Position numbers and translations under genes: made by a program. Shown here piece by piece: positions 15,844-24,951 of a DNA stretch of 64,000 nt (positions within the stretch are counted from its first letter, which is position 1; each line of letters opens with the position of its first letter). The DNA is taken from positions 49,689 through 113,688 of the forward strand of contig JAPPJY010000077.1 of NCBI GenBank assembly GCA_028874335.1, given 5' to 3'. The notes under the pieces are model-generated. The model was given only the letters and a program-made list of their open reading frames with translations. It ran no database searches and was not told the DNA's origin. Origin of the DNA: Gemmatimonadota bacterium. GTDB taxonomy: Bacteria > Latescibacterota > UBA2968 > GCA-2709665.

Positions 15844-18078
15844 ATGGCCACGGAGTTGTCCGATGAGCCCCGCACCGGCGTAGATCAGCGCTGTACAATC
15901 GCTCTTGTGGGCAACCCAAATACCGGTAAGACCACGCTTTTTAACGGTCTTACCGGTCTTTTTCAACATGTTGGCAACTACCCCGGCGTTACCGTTGAGC
16001 GCAAGGTTGGGCGGCTGAGGCTGACGGATGACAGGATTGTGGATCTCGTCGACCTGCCGGGAACCTACAGTCTCGCCGCTCATGCCCCTGACGAGATGAT
16101 CGTGGCGGACGTACTGCTCGGGCGCATGCCGCGCGAACGGAGGATTGACGCGGTTCTGGCCATTGTCGACGCCTCGAATCTCTACAGAAACCTCTACCTC
16201 GTCTCGCAGGTGCTCGAACTCGGCCTTCCTGCAGTCGTTGCGCTGAATATGTCGGACGTGGCGGATGCGCGGGGCATACGCATAGACGTCGACCGGCTCT
16301 CCGGGTGCCTGGGGGTACCGGTGGTCAGGGTATGCGCGAACCGGCGGCAGGGACTGGGAGACCTGCGCCGGGAATTGAGACGACTCTTGCGTGGCGAGCA
16401 GCATGAGGGTTTGTCGCTGCTGCCCGGATTTCCCGACGGATTTCCCGCTGCTGTCGATGCGGTCGCTTCGGAGCTGCAGTCGCAAAACGCAAGAAACGCG
16501 TCCGTGCGCCGCGCGGAGGCGTTGAGGGCGATCGTCGACGAAGGAGGTTACGCGGAACGCCGGCTGATTGAGTTACGCGGTGACGGTCTCCGGATGAAAC
16601 TCGCGGACGCCAGGGGCAGGTTTTCCGCGGCATCAGGTTTGTCCGCTCTTGAATCGGAGGTCAGGTACAACTGGATAAGGCGGGTGCTTGCGCAAAGTGT
16701 ATCTCAACCTGAGGACCTGCAGAGGACGCATTCGGACCGCATCGACGGAGTACTGACGCACAGGGTCTGGGGCACGCTCCTGTTCGTCGCGATAATGGGG
16801 GTGGTATTCCAGGCCATCTATGCCTGGGCCGGCCCGCTGATGGATTGGGTTGATGGCCTGTTCGCCGCGCTCTCAGTCCGGGTCGGCGGCTGGTTTCCGG
16901 AAGGAGCGCTGAAGAGCCTGGTTCAGGACGGCGTTATAGCGGGCGTGGGCGGTGTTGTCATTTTCTTGCCTCAGATCGCTATTCTCTTCTTTTTCATCGC
17001 TGTTCTGGAAGACTGCGGGTATATGGCCCGTGCGGCCCTGCTGATGGACAGGCTTCTCACAAAGTGCGGTCTTTCCGGGCAGTCGTTTATCCCGATGTTG
17101 TCAAGCTTCGCGTGCGCGGTGCCTGGAATCATGGCGACTCGGACCATTGAAGGCCGGCGGAACCGGCTGGTCACCATTATGGTGGCGCCGCTGATGAGTT
17201 GTTCTGCGCGATTGCCGGTCTACACCATCCTGATCGGCGCGTTTATCCCGGCGCGACCCATTCTGGGGGAGTGGATTGGTCTGCAGGGGCTGACCCTTTT
17301 TGCGATGTACTGCGTGGGTGCGGTGGTCGCGGTGCCCGTGGCCTGGGTACTGAGGAAGACCCTGTTGAAGGGGGAAACAACCCCTTTCATTCTGGAGCTC
17401 CCTTCGTATAAGGTCCCGGACAAACGGACGGTCGGACTGAGGGTCTATCAGAGTTCCAGGGCGTTTCTGGCGCGTGCGGGAAGTATCATCCTGGCTGCAA
17501 CGATCGCGATGTGGGCGCTTGCTTACTTTCCCAGATCGGAAACGATCCTTGCGGAATACGAGCGCCATCGGCTTGCGGCCGAGGCATCGCAATCGGGCGT
17601 GGCGTTGAAGGAGACCCTGGAGGACCTTGACGCGCGGATGGCGGCCGAACTCCTCAATGAGAGTTTTCTGGGCCGGGCGGGGCAATGGATAGAACCTGCG
17701 GTCAGACCGCTGGGCTGGGACTGGCGTATCGGAATGGCCACGCTCGCATCCTTTCCCGCACGCGAAGTGATCATTGCAACACTGGGCACAATCTACAGCC
17801 TCGGCGGCGATACGGACGAGTCGTCGGACGACCTGCGCAGCGCGCTTCGCAACGCGACATGGGATGATGGACGCTCCGTTTTCAATATCCCCGTCGCACT
17901 TTCGGTAATGGTTTTTTTCGCGCTGTGCGCGCAGTGTGCATCGACGCTGGCCGTCATTCGCCGGGAGACCCAGTCCTGGAGATGGACGGTTTTTACGTTT
18001 GTCTATATGACGCTATTGGCCTACGTCGCCGCGCTGGCGACCTATCAGGGCACGATGGCTCTGGGATGGGGGGGTTAG
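15844..18078 (+). CDS. feoB: Ferrous iron transporter FeoB (one-piece)
   Basis: A complete 744-residue FeoB. The N-terminal G domain shows GNPNTGKTTLFN (G1, about residue 23), LPGTYSL (G3) and LNMSDVAD (G4). After the helical GDI region come the membrane GATE/core domains: FLPQIAILFFFIAVLEDCGYMA, FIPMLSSFACAVPGIMATRTI, MSCSARLPVY and FPAREVIIATLG. The Cys of FACAVPG and of MSCSARLP are the conserved core cysteines. FeoB moves Fe(II) into the cytoplasm. It is flanked by feoA and by a FeoB-associated Cys-rich peptide, and differs in type from the split FeoB 4 kb downstream. Confidence 0.96.
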   Translation: MATELSDEPRTGVDQRCTIALVGNPNTGKTTLFNGLTGLFQHVGNYPGVTVERKVGRLRLTDDRIVDLVDLPGTYSLAAHAPDEMIVADVLLGRMPRERRIDAVLAIVDASNLYRNLYLVSQVLELGLPAVVALNMSDVADARGIRIDVDRLSGCLGVPVVRVCANRRQGLGDLRRELRRLLRGEQHEGLSLLPGFPDGFPAAVDAVASELQSQNARNASVRRAEALRAIVDEGGYAERRLIELRGDGLRMKLADARGRFSAASGLSALESEVRYNWIRRVLAQSVSQPEDLQRTHSDRIDGVLTHRVWGTLLFVAIMGVVFQAIYAWAGPLMDWVDGLFAALSVRVGGWFPEGALKSLVQDGVIAGVGGVVIFLPQIAILFFFIAVLEDCGYMARAALLMDRLLTKCGLSGQSFIPMLSSFACAVPGIMATRTIEGRRNRLVTIMVAPLMSCSARLPVYTILIGAFIPARPILGEWIGLQGLTLFAMYCVGAVVAVPVAWVLRKTLLKGETTPFILELPSYKVPDKRTVGLRVYQSSRAFLARAGSIILAATIAMWALAYFPRSETILAEYERHRLAAEASQSGVALKETLEDLDARMAAELLNESFLGRAGQWIEPAVRPLGWDWRIGMATLASFPAREVIIATLGTIYSLGGDTDESSDDLRSALRNATWDDGRSVFNIPVALSVMVFFALCAQCASTLAVIRRETQSWRWTVFTFVYMTLLAYVAALATYQGTMALGWGG

Positions 18079-18079
18079 C

Positions 18080-18259
18080 GTGGATTGGCAGTCGGTAGTG
18101 GCGGTCGGCATCGCGATCGCCTGTGGCATCTGGGCGGCATGGAAGTTCGTCCGTCCGTTCCTGACGGAATCCGTCGGTTGCACCTCCTGTGGAGGCGGAC
18201 GTCGCCGGGACGCTCCGCAACAATCACTCCTCGACATCGAAGAGCCGCCTTCGGCATGA
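18080..18259 (+). CDS. FeoB-associated Cys-rich membrane peptide
   Basis: A 59-codon GTG-started gene two bases after the feoB stop. The protein begins with a transmembrane helix (WQSVVAVGIAIACGIWAAW), continues KFVRPFLTES, then CTSCGGGRRRD, and ends in an acidic tail (LLDIEEPPSA). A short TM helix followed by CxxC in this position matches the FeoB-associated Cys-rich family found after feoB in many bacteria, whose exact job (FeoC-like helper or metal relay) is unsettled. Position, size and motif support it well. Confidence 0.82.
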   Translation: MDWQSVVAVGIAIACGIWAAWKFVRPFLTESVGCTSCGGGRRRDAPQQSLLDIEEPPSA

Positions 18260-18295
18260 ACGTGGCTGCACTTCGATCGAATTGGCAACCCGCTG

Positions 18296-18325
18296 AACCC
18301 GAAGCAAAAGGGGCGCGGGTTTTTC
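18296..18325 (+). terminator. Intrinsic terminator of the first feo operon
   Basis: AACCCG (18296-18301) pairs with CGGGTT (18316-18321) across a 14-base loop, followed by a short T-run. It lies 37 bases after the stop of the Cys-rich peptide gene. Confidence 0.6.
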
Positions 18326-18476
18326 TCTAGGCGGACGAGAAAACGCTTGCGCACTCGATGGAAATACCTTAATCTCATTAGCCGTTCAGGATCCGGTTCA
18401 CGTGTTGCCGGACGGTTTTGAATGCCCTGTTCAGGAAGGAATCGCGCGCTCGTCATTAAAAAAGGGGGACTACATA

Positions 18477-19043
18477 GTGCGTTTTGTTCTTACGACTTCG
18501 ATCGGCATCATCATCGGCATCTCATTGTCCCATGCGCCTTCGGTCGATGCCAAAACGAAAAAGCTGGATGACAAATCCCTTGCAATGGCCAAGCAGCTTG
18601 CCAAAGACCGGGAAGCGGCGTTTTCCGGCGAAAGAGCCATGCCGCTGAACGAATTTCACCAGGGGTGGAAACTGCTTGCGGCGCGCCTGGACGAATTGTA
18701 TGCCGGCCACAAGGTGCGGGTCAACAAGGTCGGCGCTCACGTCCGGTTCAGGATGGGGTTCAGCCATCTGGCCTATATGGGCTTGAAGGTACACACCCGC
18801 GTCACACCGCTGAGTCCTTCGCCGGGCGAACTGGTGGCAGGTTATCCCTTTCTTCAGGAATTGGTATTGGACGGCAGTTTTTATCCGGACGGACAGAGAT
18901 TTCCCCTGAAGATGAAGGAACTGCTTCAGTTTGAGCCGCAGATGGTTGCGGCGCTTCGCGAGTCCATTGACGGATGGGAAGAGAAATACCGGGAGCGGTT
19001 TGAAAAGGATTATCCCGTTAAATCGGCGAAGAAGATGGAGTGA
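18477..19043 (+). CDS. Exported protein of unknown function
   Basis: A 188-residue protein not recognised. The GTG start (VRFVLTTSIGIIIG) is chosen because AAAGGGGGA lies seven bases upstream; it gives a typical signal peptide ending at SVDA/KT. The mature protein is basic and helical (LAMAKQLAKDREAAF, LLAARLDELYAG), with a central HVRFRMGFSHLAYMGLKVHTRV beta-like part and a C-terminal helix rich in Lys and Glu. No cysteines and no further membrane segment are seen. It sits between the two Feo systems, but nothing in the protein points to iron. Confidence 0.65.
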   Translation: MRFVLTTSIGIIIGISLSHAPSVDAKTKKLDDKSLAMAKQLAKDREAAFSGERAMPLNEFHQGWKLLAARLDELYAGHKVRVNKVGAHVRFRMGFSHLAYMGLKVHTRVTPLSPSPGELVAGYPFLQELVLDGSFYPDGQRFPLKMKELLQFEPQMVAALRESIDGWEEKYRERFEKDYPVKSAKKME

Positions 19044-19074
19044 ATCGCGAACCCCACTCCGGATTAATCGATGC

Positions 19075-19110
19075 AAAGAGGCGACACCGTTTTCGGCGTC
19101 GCCTCTTTTG
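19075..19110 (+). terminator. Strong intrinsic terminator
   Basis: AAAGAGGCGACACCG (19075-19089) and CGGCGTCGCCTCTTT (19094-19108) form a 15-base stem with one mismatch and a TTTT loop, ending in a T-run. It closes the exported-protein gene and, being A/T-flanked on both sides, could also stop the converging LLM gene. Confidence 0.9.
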
Positions 19111-19214
19111 TCGTACTGACTGATTGTACAGCCAGGACGGTATTGCGTTCGTTGCGTCCAACTATAAGGATGCGGGCGCCGGCGCAATCCCGGTCTGTGG
19201 AACGGGGAGGACGT

Positions 19215-20321
19215 TCAAGGTGCCTGCTCCGGCCTCACCTCGCGGTTCAGTGCCGGCATCAATTCTGTCGCGAAGAGCTCGAGACTGCGCAGCCAGCTGT
19301 CTCTATCGTCCCAGTCGTACGACATCATGACGAGCGTGCCGAAGTCTCCGACTTCCGCACGCAGGAACTCGAGTCGATCGACAACCGCGTCGACGTCGCC
19401 GGCGATGATCTGTTCCCCCATCAGGTAATCCAGATTGCAGTCCGCATCGGGCATATCCGGGTCGCGTTTGAACATGCCGATGCCGCGGCCGCCGCGTTTG
19501 AGAAGCGTGCCGATGTATTCGAAGTTCGCCGCGACCGTGTTTGATCTCGCACGCCGTACCGCTTCTTCCGTGGTTTCCGCCAGGAAGATCGCGCGTGCAA
19601 TCTTGTAGTCGGAACGGTCCGGCCGGCGACCTGCCTCCATGGCAGACTGCTCGTATGTCGTCCAGATGTTCGCCAATGTGTTTGATGGAATCAGGCTGTG
19701 ACCGAACGGTTGGAAGCCGCGCCTGCCCGCCTCCCTTGCGGTTTCGGAGTTTATCGAACTGATCGGCATTGAAATGGGCGGATGGGGTCGTTGGAATGGC
19801 TTGTGAATGACCCCGAGGCCGACCTCCGGATCGATCGTGCTTTCCATGCGGATCTGCCAGAACCGGCCATCGATTGCGAAAGGCGGGTCGGACTGCCAGA
19901 GCGTCAGGATCATCTCGATCGATTCGGCGACCATTGCGGCGCTGTTCTGCGGGTCGACACCGAGGATCTCAAGGTCGGTCGGAACGCTGCCGGGTCCAAA
20001 ACAGAGATTGAGCCGCCCCCTGGAAAGGTGGTCGAGAAAGGACAGGCGGCTTGCGACAAGCGCCGGGTGGTGTTGCTGCAGGCAGACCGGTGCGGGCCCC
20101 AGCCGAATATTGCCGGTTTCCCGCAGCGCCGCCCCGATGAATATCTCCGGCATCGCGATGTTTTCGTAGACCATGGTGTGATGTTCGCCGATCCAGAATT
20201 CGTCGATACCCAGTTCGTCGGCACGTATGACGAGTTCCATGTCTTCATCGTGGCATTGACTGAGCGATTTTCCCGGCGGGTGAAACGGCATGATGAAGAT
20301 GCCGGACTTGATTCGATTCAT
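19215..20321 (-). CDS. LLM-class flavin-dependent oxidoreductase
   Basis: A 368-residue bacterial-luciferase-like TIM barrel. Recognisable segments are FHPPGKS, ELGIDEFWIGEHH (about residues 33-45), LGPAPVCLQQHHP, LDHLSRGRLNLCFGPGSVPTD (FMN phosphate region) and AESIEMILTLW. Family enzymes are FMN- or F420-dependent monooxygenases acting on aldehydes, limonene-like compounds, sulfonates and others. The length and HHP-type motif fit the FMN-dependent alkanal/limonene monooxygenase branch. It is a single gene, converging with the exported-protein gene; the substrate cannot be inferred. Confidence 0.9.
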   Translation of the reverse strand: MNRIKSGIFIMPFHPPGKSLSQCHDEDMELVIRADELGIDEFWIGEHHTMVYENIAMPEIFIGAALRETGNIRLGPAPVCLQQHHPALVASRLSFLDHLSRGRLNLCFGPGSVPTDLEILGVDPQNSAAMVAESIEMILTLWQSDPPFAIDGRFWQIRMESTIDPEVGLGVIHKPFQRPHPPISMPISSINSETAREAGRRGFQPFGHSLIPSNTLANIWTTYEQSAMEAGRRPDRSDYKIARAIFLAETTEEAVRRARSNTVAANFEYIGTLLKRGGRGIGMFKRDPDMPDADCNLDYLMGEQIIAGDVDAVVDRLEFLRAEVGDFGTLVMMSYDWDDRDSWLRSLELFATELMPALNREVRPEQAP

Positions 20322-20704
20322 GGGCGCAGCCTCTCGGTATTGTAGGATTCATTACCCCTTGGAAGTATCCGCGCCGGGCATCGACGGTACATCGCGTTTG
20401 ATCCGTTACGTAACAACCGTTGGCATTGTTCAGGCTTAGCCGCCTGGGTCATAAACGGCAATCCGTGTTTCCTCAATCCGGCGAATCTGACGAAATATCG
20501 ACCTATCTTCCGGGTTGCGCAACGCCTTTCTTGTTACGGGCGCAGGTGGCGCCACAATTCCAGCGGTCAGCGTAAAGGTCGCAACGCTCCTGAATGGCCA
20601 GCGGACGTTTCAGGCTCCCACGTGAGGATTGCGGAGTCACGCGTCTCGCGAGATTGTATGGATTGGCATTCCGAGCCACCGACGCTTCAATATCTGTTTT
20701 CTAC
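20322..20704. other. Intergenic region before the second feo operon
   Basis: About 380 bases without a credible gene or tRNA. A small palindrome GTTACGTAAC occurs near 20393. Nothing else stands out before the promoter at 20705. Confidence 0.5.
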
Positions 20705-20747
20705 TTGACAATCGCGGTATAACGCTTTAAGTTTAGATGCGTCTAAA
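20705..20747 (+). promoter_or_regulatory. Promoter with overlapping metalloregulator box, second feo operon
   Basis: TTGACA at 20705-20710 is followed after 17 bases by TAAGTT (20728-20733). The palindrome TTTAGA-TGCG-TCTAAA at 20732-20747 overlaps the end of the -10 and the expected start of transcription. This is the classical arrangement for repression by a DtxR/IdeR/MntR protein. The site differs from the palindrome of the first feo operon. Confidence 0.6.
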
Positions 20748-20793
20748 TATTTTTTTATCTTTGGATAATTGGTATTGGCAGAAGGAAAACCGG

Positions 20794-21819
20794 ATGATCG
20801 AACCCGTGAGAGCGCTACTGGGCGCAGCCGTTATTCTGGGTTGCGCATGGTTTCTTATCCGGCCGGGCTCGGGATATTTCTGGCGGTGGCGGCAGGCCCG
20901 GAGGCTGACCGAGCGCGTCCTGACGGAAGATCTGCTCAAGCACGTATATAACTGCGAATATCAACAGCAGATCGCAACGGTCGAAAGCCTGTCCGGCGCA
21001 CTCGGGATTCCGCTCGGCCGCGCGTCCGATCTGCTCGTACGTGCGGGGGTCCGCGGACTGACCGTTTCTGACGGCGGCAGCGTCAGACTGACAACCCACG
21101 GTCGGGATTACGCGCTTCGCATCCTGAGGGTTCACCGCCTCTGGGAACACTATCTGGCCGAGGAGACAGGTGTGGCGGCTGCCGATTGGCACAGCGAGGC
21201 GGAACGTCGGGAGCACGATCTGTCTACCGAGGACGTGGAACGGCTTGACCGGAGGATGGGGTATCCCGTCTACGACCCTCACGGGGACCCCATACCCACC
21301 GGCGCCGGGGACATCGCGCCAAAACGCGGAACGCACCTGACGGAACACCCCGTCGGCGTTGCGGCGGTGATTGTACACATCGAAGACGAACCGGAGCCCG
21401 TGTACGCGCAGCTTGCGGCGGAGGGACTTCACGTCGGGATGCGAATCGAGTTGATCGAGGTTCTGCCCCAGCGCGTTCGCTTCTGGGCGGATGGAGAAGA
21501 GCATGTGCTGGCGCCGTTGCTGGCCGACCATATTTCCGTCACCGCATTATCCAATGGATTTGAAGCGGAAGCGTCCGATGAACTGCTGTCCGGCCTGAGA
21601 AAGGGCGAAGTCGGGCGCGTTGTCCGACTGTCCGGATCATGCCGCGGTCTGGAACGGCGTCGGCTGATGGATCTGGGAGTTCTTCCCGGTACCCGGATCC
21701 AGGTGGAGATGCGCAGCCCTTCCGGGGATCCAACCGCATACCGGATACGAGGGACAACCATTGCGCTTCGAAGGGAGCAGGCAGATCAGGTTCAGATTCA
21801 GGTGCAACTCGTGGAATGA
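20794..21819 (+). CDS. Membrane-anchored DtxR-fold protein with FeoA domains
   Basis: A 341-residue protein. An N-terminal transmembrane helix (residues 4-21, VRALLGAAVILGCAWFLI) is followed by a DtxR-like winged helix (IATVESLSGALGIPLGRASD ... VRLTTHGRDYALRIL), a dimerisation helix with WHSEAERREH, and then two SH3/FeoA-like domains (from about residue 180 and from about residue 260: LSGSCRGLERRRLMDLGVLPGTRIQVEM). It may be a FeoA that carries a tethered regulator, or a regulator held at the membrane next to FeoB. GAAGGA precedes the chosen ATG; an earlier ATG overlaps the operator. It begins the operon with the split FeoB. Confidence 0.78.
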   Translation: MIEPVRALLGAAVILGCAWFLIRPGSGYFWRWRQARRLTERVLTEDLLKHVYNCEYQQQIATVESLSGALGIPLGRASDLLVRAGVRGLTVSDGGSVRLTTHGRDYALRILRVHRLWEHYLAEETGVAAADWHSEAERREHDLSTEDVERLDRRMGYPVYDPHGDPIPTGAGDIAPKRGTHLTEHPVGVAAVIVHIEDEPEPVYAQLAAEGLHVGMRIELIEVLPQRVRFWADGEEHVLAPLLADHISVTALSNGFEAEASDELLSGLRKGEVGRVVRLSGSCRGLERRRLMDLGVLPGTRIQVEMRSPSGDPTAYRIRGTTIALRREQADQVQIQVQLVE

Positions 21820-21861
21820 ACGGCCGTCACAATGCATACGGAATCGGATGGAGCGTATAGA

Positions 21862-22671
21862 ATGGAAATGCAGACACCAGCTGGTCATTGCGACGCCTGC
21901 CCGGCGCATCATTCGGGCAACCTGATCAAGCTCGGCGTGAATATGGCGAATTGGGATTTCGTCGTGGCGCTGGCCGGAAATCCGAATACAGGAAAGAGTA
22001 CGGTATTTAACGCCCTGACGGGACTGCGGCAGCATACCGGGAACTGGCCCGGAAAAACGGTGGTGCGGGCCGAAGGTGGTTTCGCGTTCGGAGGTCACCG
22101 GTATAAGCTCGTGGATCTTCCGGGAACCTATTCTCTCCTGTCCACCAGTCTCGACGAAGAGGTCGCCCGGGATTTTATCCTGTTCGGACGCCCGGACGTC
22201 ACGGTCGTTGTCGTGGATGCCGCGCGGCTGGAGCGGAATCTGAATCTCGTCCTTCAGGTACTGGAAATTACCGACCGTGCGGTGGTGTGTCTGAACCTGA
22301 TAGACGAAGCGAAACGCCAGGGACTACGGGTGGACGAACGACGACTGTCACGAGATCTGGGGGTCCCGGTGGTGCCTGCGGCGGCGCGCCGGGGGGAGGG
22401 AATGCCTGAGTTGACGCAGGTATTGAGTGATGTGGCGACCGGCAGGACGGTATGCAGGCCGCAACGCATCAAAAACGAGCCGCCTGGATTGAGGAAGGCG
22501 GTAAACAAGCTCATGGCTCAGCTGGATGAGGCGTTTCCCAATGTACCGAACTCGCGGTGGGTGGCGCTCCGGCTGCTCGAAGGCGACACGCGAATTATGG
22601 AAGCGGTGAGTTCGGGAGAACTCGGGGATCTGAACCGTAACCGGGCGCAGCGAGAGGAGGTCACGGCGTGA
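21862..22671 (+). CDS. feoB: FeoB GTPase domain protein (split FeoB, part 1)
   Basis: A 269-residue stand-alone FeoB G domain. It starts with HCDACPAHH, a CxxC/His motif seen in some FeoB-type proteins, then [12 protein letters not shown] (G1, about residue 39), [10 protein letters not shown] (G3), LNLIDEAK (G4) and a GDI-like helical tail. No membrane helices are present. GGAG lies eight bases before the ATG. The stop overlaps the GTG of the permease gene (GTGA), so the two halves are translated together and would rebuild FeoB as a complex. A true split is favoured over a sequencing frameshift, because the second reading frame has a proper start and the junction lies between domains. Confidence 0.88.
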   Translation: MEMQTPAGHCDACPAHHSGNLIKLGVNMANWDFVVALAGNPNTGKSTVFNALTGLRQHTGNWPGKTVVRAEGGFAFGGHRYKLVDLPGTYSLLSTSLDEEVARDFILFGRPDVTVVVVDAARLERNLNLVLQVLEITDRAVVCLNLIDEAKRQGLRVDERRLSRDLGVPVVPAAARRGEGMPELTQVLSDVATGRTVCRPQRIKNEPPGLRKAVNKLMAQLDEAFPNVPNSRWVALRLLEGDTRIMEAVSSGELGDLNRNRAQREEVTA

Positions 22672-24104
22672 GTGATTCCGCGGCAAATCAACGCCCCGAG
22701 GAATTGATTCGATTGGCGGCGGAGCTTCGATGGGAAGCGGGGTCCAATTTCCACGATTCTTTGATGGAGACGCTCTACGCAAACGCGGCGCAGATTGCAG
22801 ACCGCGCTGTCACCCGAACCGGTGAAGCCGCCCGGTTCGATCTGGACCGGACGATCGACCGGCTCGTAACCAGTCGCTGGCTGGGCTTCCCCATCATGTT
22901 ATTCCTGCTGACGCTGGTATTCTGGCTGACGATTGAGGGCGCGAACCTGCCTTCGGCGATGCTGGCGGGCCTGCTGATCGACTCCGTTCATCCTGTATTA
23001 AAATCCGTGGCCGCGGCAGTCGGCATGCCCTGGTGGCTCGACGGCCTGCTCGTTGACGGCATCTACCTGGCAATGGCGTGGGTCGTCAGTGTCATGTTGC
23101 CACCCATGGCTATCTTCTTTCCGCTGTTTACGCTACTGGAGGACTTCGGATATCTGCCCCGTGTCGCGTTCAATCTTGATAAGTGGTTCAAGAAAGCAGG
23201 CGCGCACGGGAAGCAGGCGCTCACGATGAGTATGGGATTCGGTTGCAATGCCGCCGCGATCGTGTCCACCCGGGTCATAGACAGTCCCAGAGAGCGGCTC
23301 ATTGCCATCATTACCAACAATTTCTCTCTCTGCAACGGACGGTGGCCCACCCAGATACTGGTGGCTACGATATTCATCGGAGGACTGGCTCCGGCCCATT
23401 TTGCCGGCCTGGTTTCCGCCGGGGCGGTTGTGGCTGTCGCCGTATTTGGCGTTCTGCTCTCCTTTTTCGTCTCGTGGGGCCTCTCCAGGTCGGTTCTCCG
23501 GGGAGAAGCATCCGCCTTCAGCCTGGAACTTCCGCCGTATCGACCCCCTCGGGTCTTGCAGACCGTCTATACTTCAATTATTGACAGAACGCTGATTGTG
23601 CTGTGGCGGGCGGTGATCTTTGCGGTTCCCGCGGGCGCGGTGATCTGGCTGAGTTCCAATATCCTGGTTGGGGGGCTCAGTGTCGCGGAGCATTTCATCA
23701 ACTGGAGCCAGCCGTTCGGTCTGCTTATCGGATTGAATGGCGTCATCCTGCTGGCCTACGTAATCGCAATCCCGGCGAACGAAATTGTGATTCCCACCAT
23801 ACTGATGTTGACGGTATTGAGTGCAAGGGTGACCGGGCTGGGTGAAGGCGCCGGGGTCATGTTTGAACTGGACTCCAATGCCGCGGTAGCGCAGATTTTC
23901 GCTTCCGGCGGATGGAGTCTGCTCACTGCCGTCAATTTGATGTTGTTCAGTCTGGTGCACAATCCGTGTTCTACCACGATATATACGATCTGGAAGGAAA
24001 CACGAAGCGCCAAATGGACGTCCATTTCGTCGCTACTTCCCGTGGGAATGGGTTTCCTGCTCTGTTTTCTCGTTGCACAGATCTGGCGGTTGGTATCAGG
24101 GTGA
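22668..24104 (+). CDS. feoB: FeoB permease domain protein (split FeoB, part 2)
   Basis: A 478-residue polytopic membrane protein corresponding to the FeoB GATE/core permease. Residues 1-70 are a soluble helical lead continuing the GDI region. Transmembrane motifs include [37 protein letters not shown] and [14 protein letters not shown]. The Cys of GFGCNAAA and of FSLCNGRW occupy the places of the conserved FeoB core cysteines, but the surrounding motifs differ from FACAVPG/MSCSARLP in the other FeoB. A terminal [17 protein letters not shown] carries a third Cys. The GTG start overlaps the previous stop. Confidence 0.88.
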   Translation: MSDSAANQRPEELIRLAAELRWEAGSNFHDSLMETLYANAAQIADRAVTRTGEAARFDLDRTIDRLVTSRWLGFPIMLFLLTLVFWLTIEGANLPSAMLAGLLIDSVHPVLKSVAAAVGMPWWLDGLLVDGIYLAMAWVVSVMLPPMAIFFPLFTLLEDFGYLPRVAFNLDKWFKKAGAHGKQALTMSMGFGCNAAAIVSTRVIDSPRERLIAIITNNFSLCNGRWPTQILVATIFIGGLAPAHFAGLVSAGAVVAVAVFGVLLSFFVSWGLSRSVLRGEASAFSLELPPYRPPRVLQTVYTSIIDRTLIVLWRAVIFAVPAGAVIWLSSNILVGGLSVAEHFINWSQPFGLLIGLNGVILLAYVIAIPANEIVIPTILMLTVLSARVTGLGEGAGVMFELDSNAAVAQIFASGGWSLLTAVNLMLFSLVHNPCSTTIYTIWKETRSAKWTSISSLLPVGMGFLLCFLVAQIWRLVSG

Positions 24105-24201
24105 GGCGATTTCCGGTTTCGGCTGGTGTTTGTGGAAGACGGTTCCCGGATGTTAATGCCGGTTCAGGAATCCGCGCAGGATTGCCAGCGAAAGGAAACA
24201 C

Positions 24202-24876
24202 ATGCTCAGTCAGGCCGCACAGGACTATCTGAAGTCCATCTACAAGCTGCAACACGGGCACGAACCCAGGGCCACCGTGAATACGTCGATGGTTGCGGAG
24301 CGGATGGAGGTGGCGGCAGCGTCCGCGACAAATATGATCAAGAAGCTGGCTGAAATGAACCTCGTTCAGCACACGCCCTATCAGGGCGTCGAGCTCACGC
24401 CGGCAGGAGAAGCCGTCGCCCTGGAGGTCCTGAGACATCACCGTCTGCTCGAGTTGTACCTGGCGGACGCATTGGGGTACGACTGGGACGAAGTCGACGC
24501 TGAGGCCGACAGACTCGAGCACGTGATTTCGGAAGAGTTCGAGGACAAAATCGACAGGGTGCTCGGCCATCCCACAACCGACCCGCACGGGGCGCCGATT
24601 CCCACAAAGGACGGAAATATAGAAAACACGGATTGCGTCCCTCTCACGCAGGTGAAGCCCGGGGAAGCGGTCGTGATCGCACAGGTGAACGACCAGAGTC
24701 CCGAGATGCTCAGGTATCTGGGGGCGCTTGGACTGCGGCCGGGCGTCACGCTGTTCGTTCAGGAGAAGGCGCCGTTCAATGGCCCGATGACCATCGAACT
24801 TGATGGAAACACCCAGCATGTGGTGGGTGTCAACGTGTCGGACAGCATCTACGTGACGGGCGCCGACGAAGGTTGA
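24202..24876 (+). CDS. DtxR/IdeR-family iron-dependent repressor with SH3 domain
   Basis: A 224-residue regulator with all three DtxR domains: winged helix (DYLKSIYKLQHG, MVAERMEVAAASATNMIKKLAE, GVELTPAGE), dimerisation domain with the metal ligand segment ADRLEHVISEEFEDKI and HPTTDPHGAPIPT, and a C-terminal FeoA/SH3 domain (LRYLGALGLRPGVTLFVQEK). Fe(II) or Mn(II) binding would activate DNA binding. AAAGGA precedes the ATG. It follows the split FeoB on the same strand by 97 bases and is the best candidate to bind the TTTAGA-N4-TCTAAA box upstream of the operon. Confidence 0.93.
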   Translation: MLSQAAQDYLKSIYKLQHGHEPRATVNTSMVAERMEVAAASATNMIKKLAEMNLVQHTPYQGVELTPAGEAVALEVLRHHRLLELYLADALGYDWDEVDAEADRLEHVISEEFEDKIDRVLGHPTTDPHGAPIPTKDGNIENTDCVPLTQVKPGEAVVIAQVNDQSPEMLRYLGALGLRPGVTLFVQEKAPFNGPMTIELDGNTQHVVGVNVSDSIYVTGADEG

Positions 24877-24951
24877 TGGACTCCGCCGCGGCGGTACGGC
24901 CGCCGTGCGGTCCCGCGTCGATGGCAGGCGGTGTACAGGTTGAATAAACTT

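Noticed and set aside
22662..22676. Sequencing frameshift as the cause of the split FeoB
   Set aside because: The downstream GTG has a natural overlap start and the break lies at a domain border, so a true split is preferred, though reads should confirm it.
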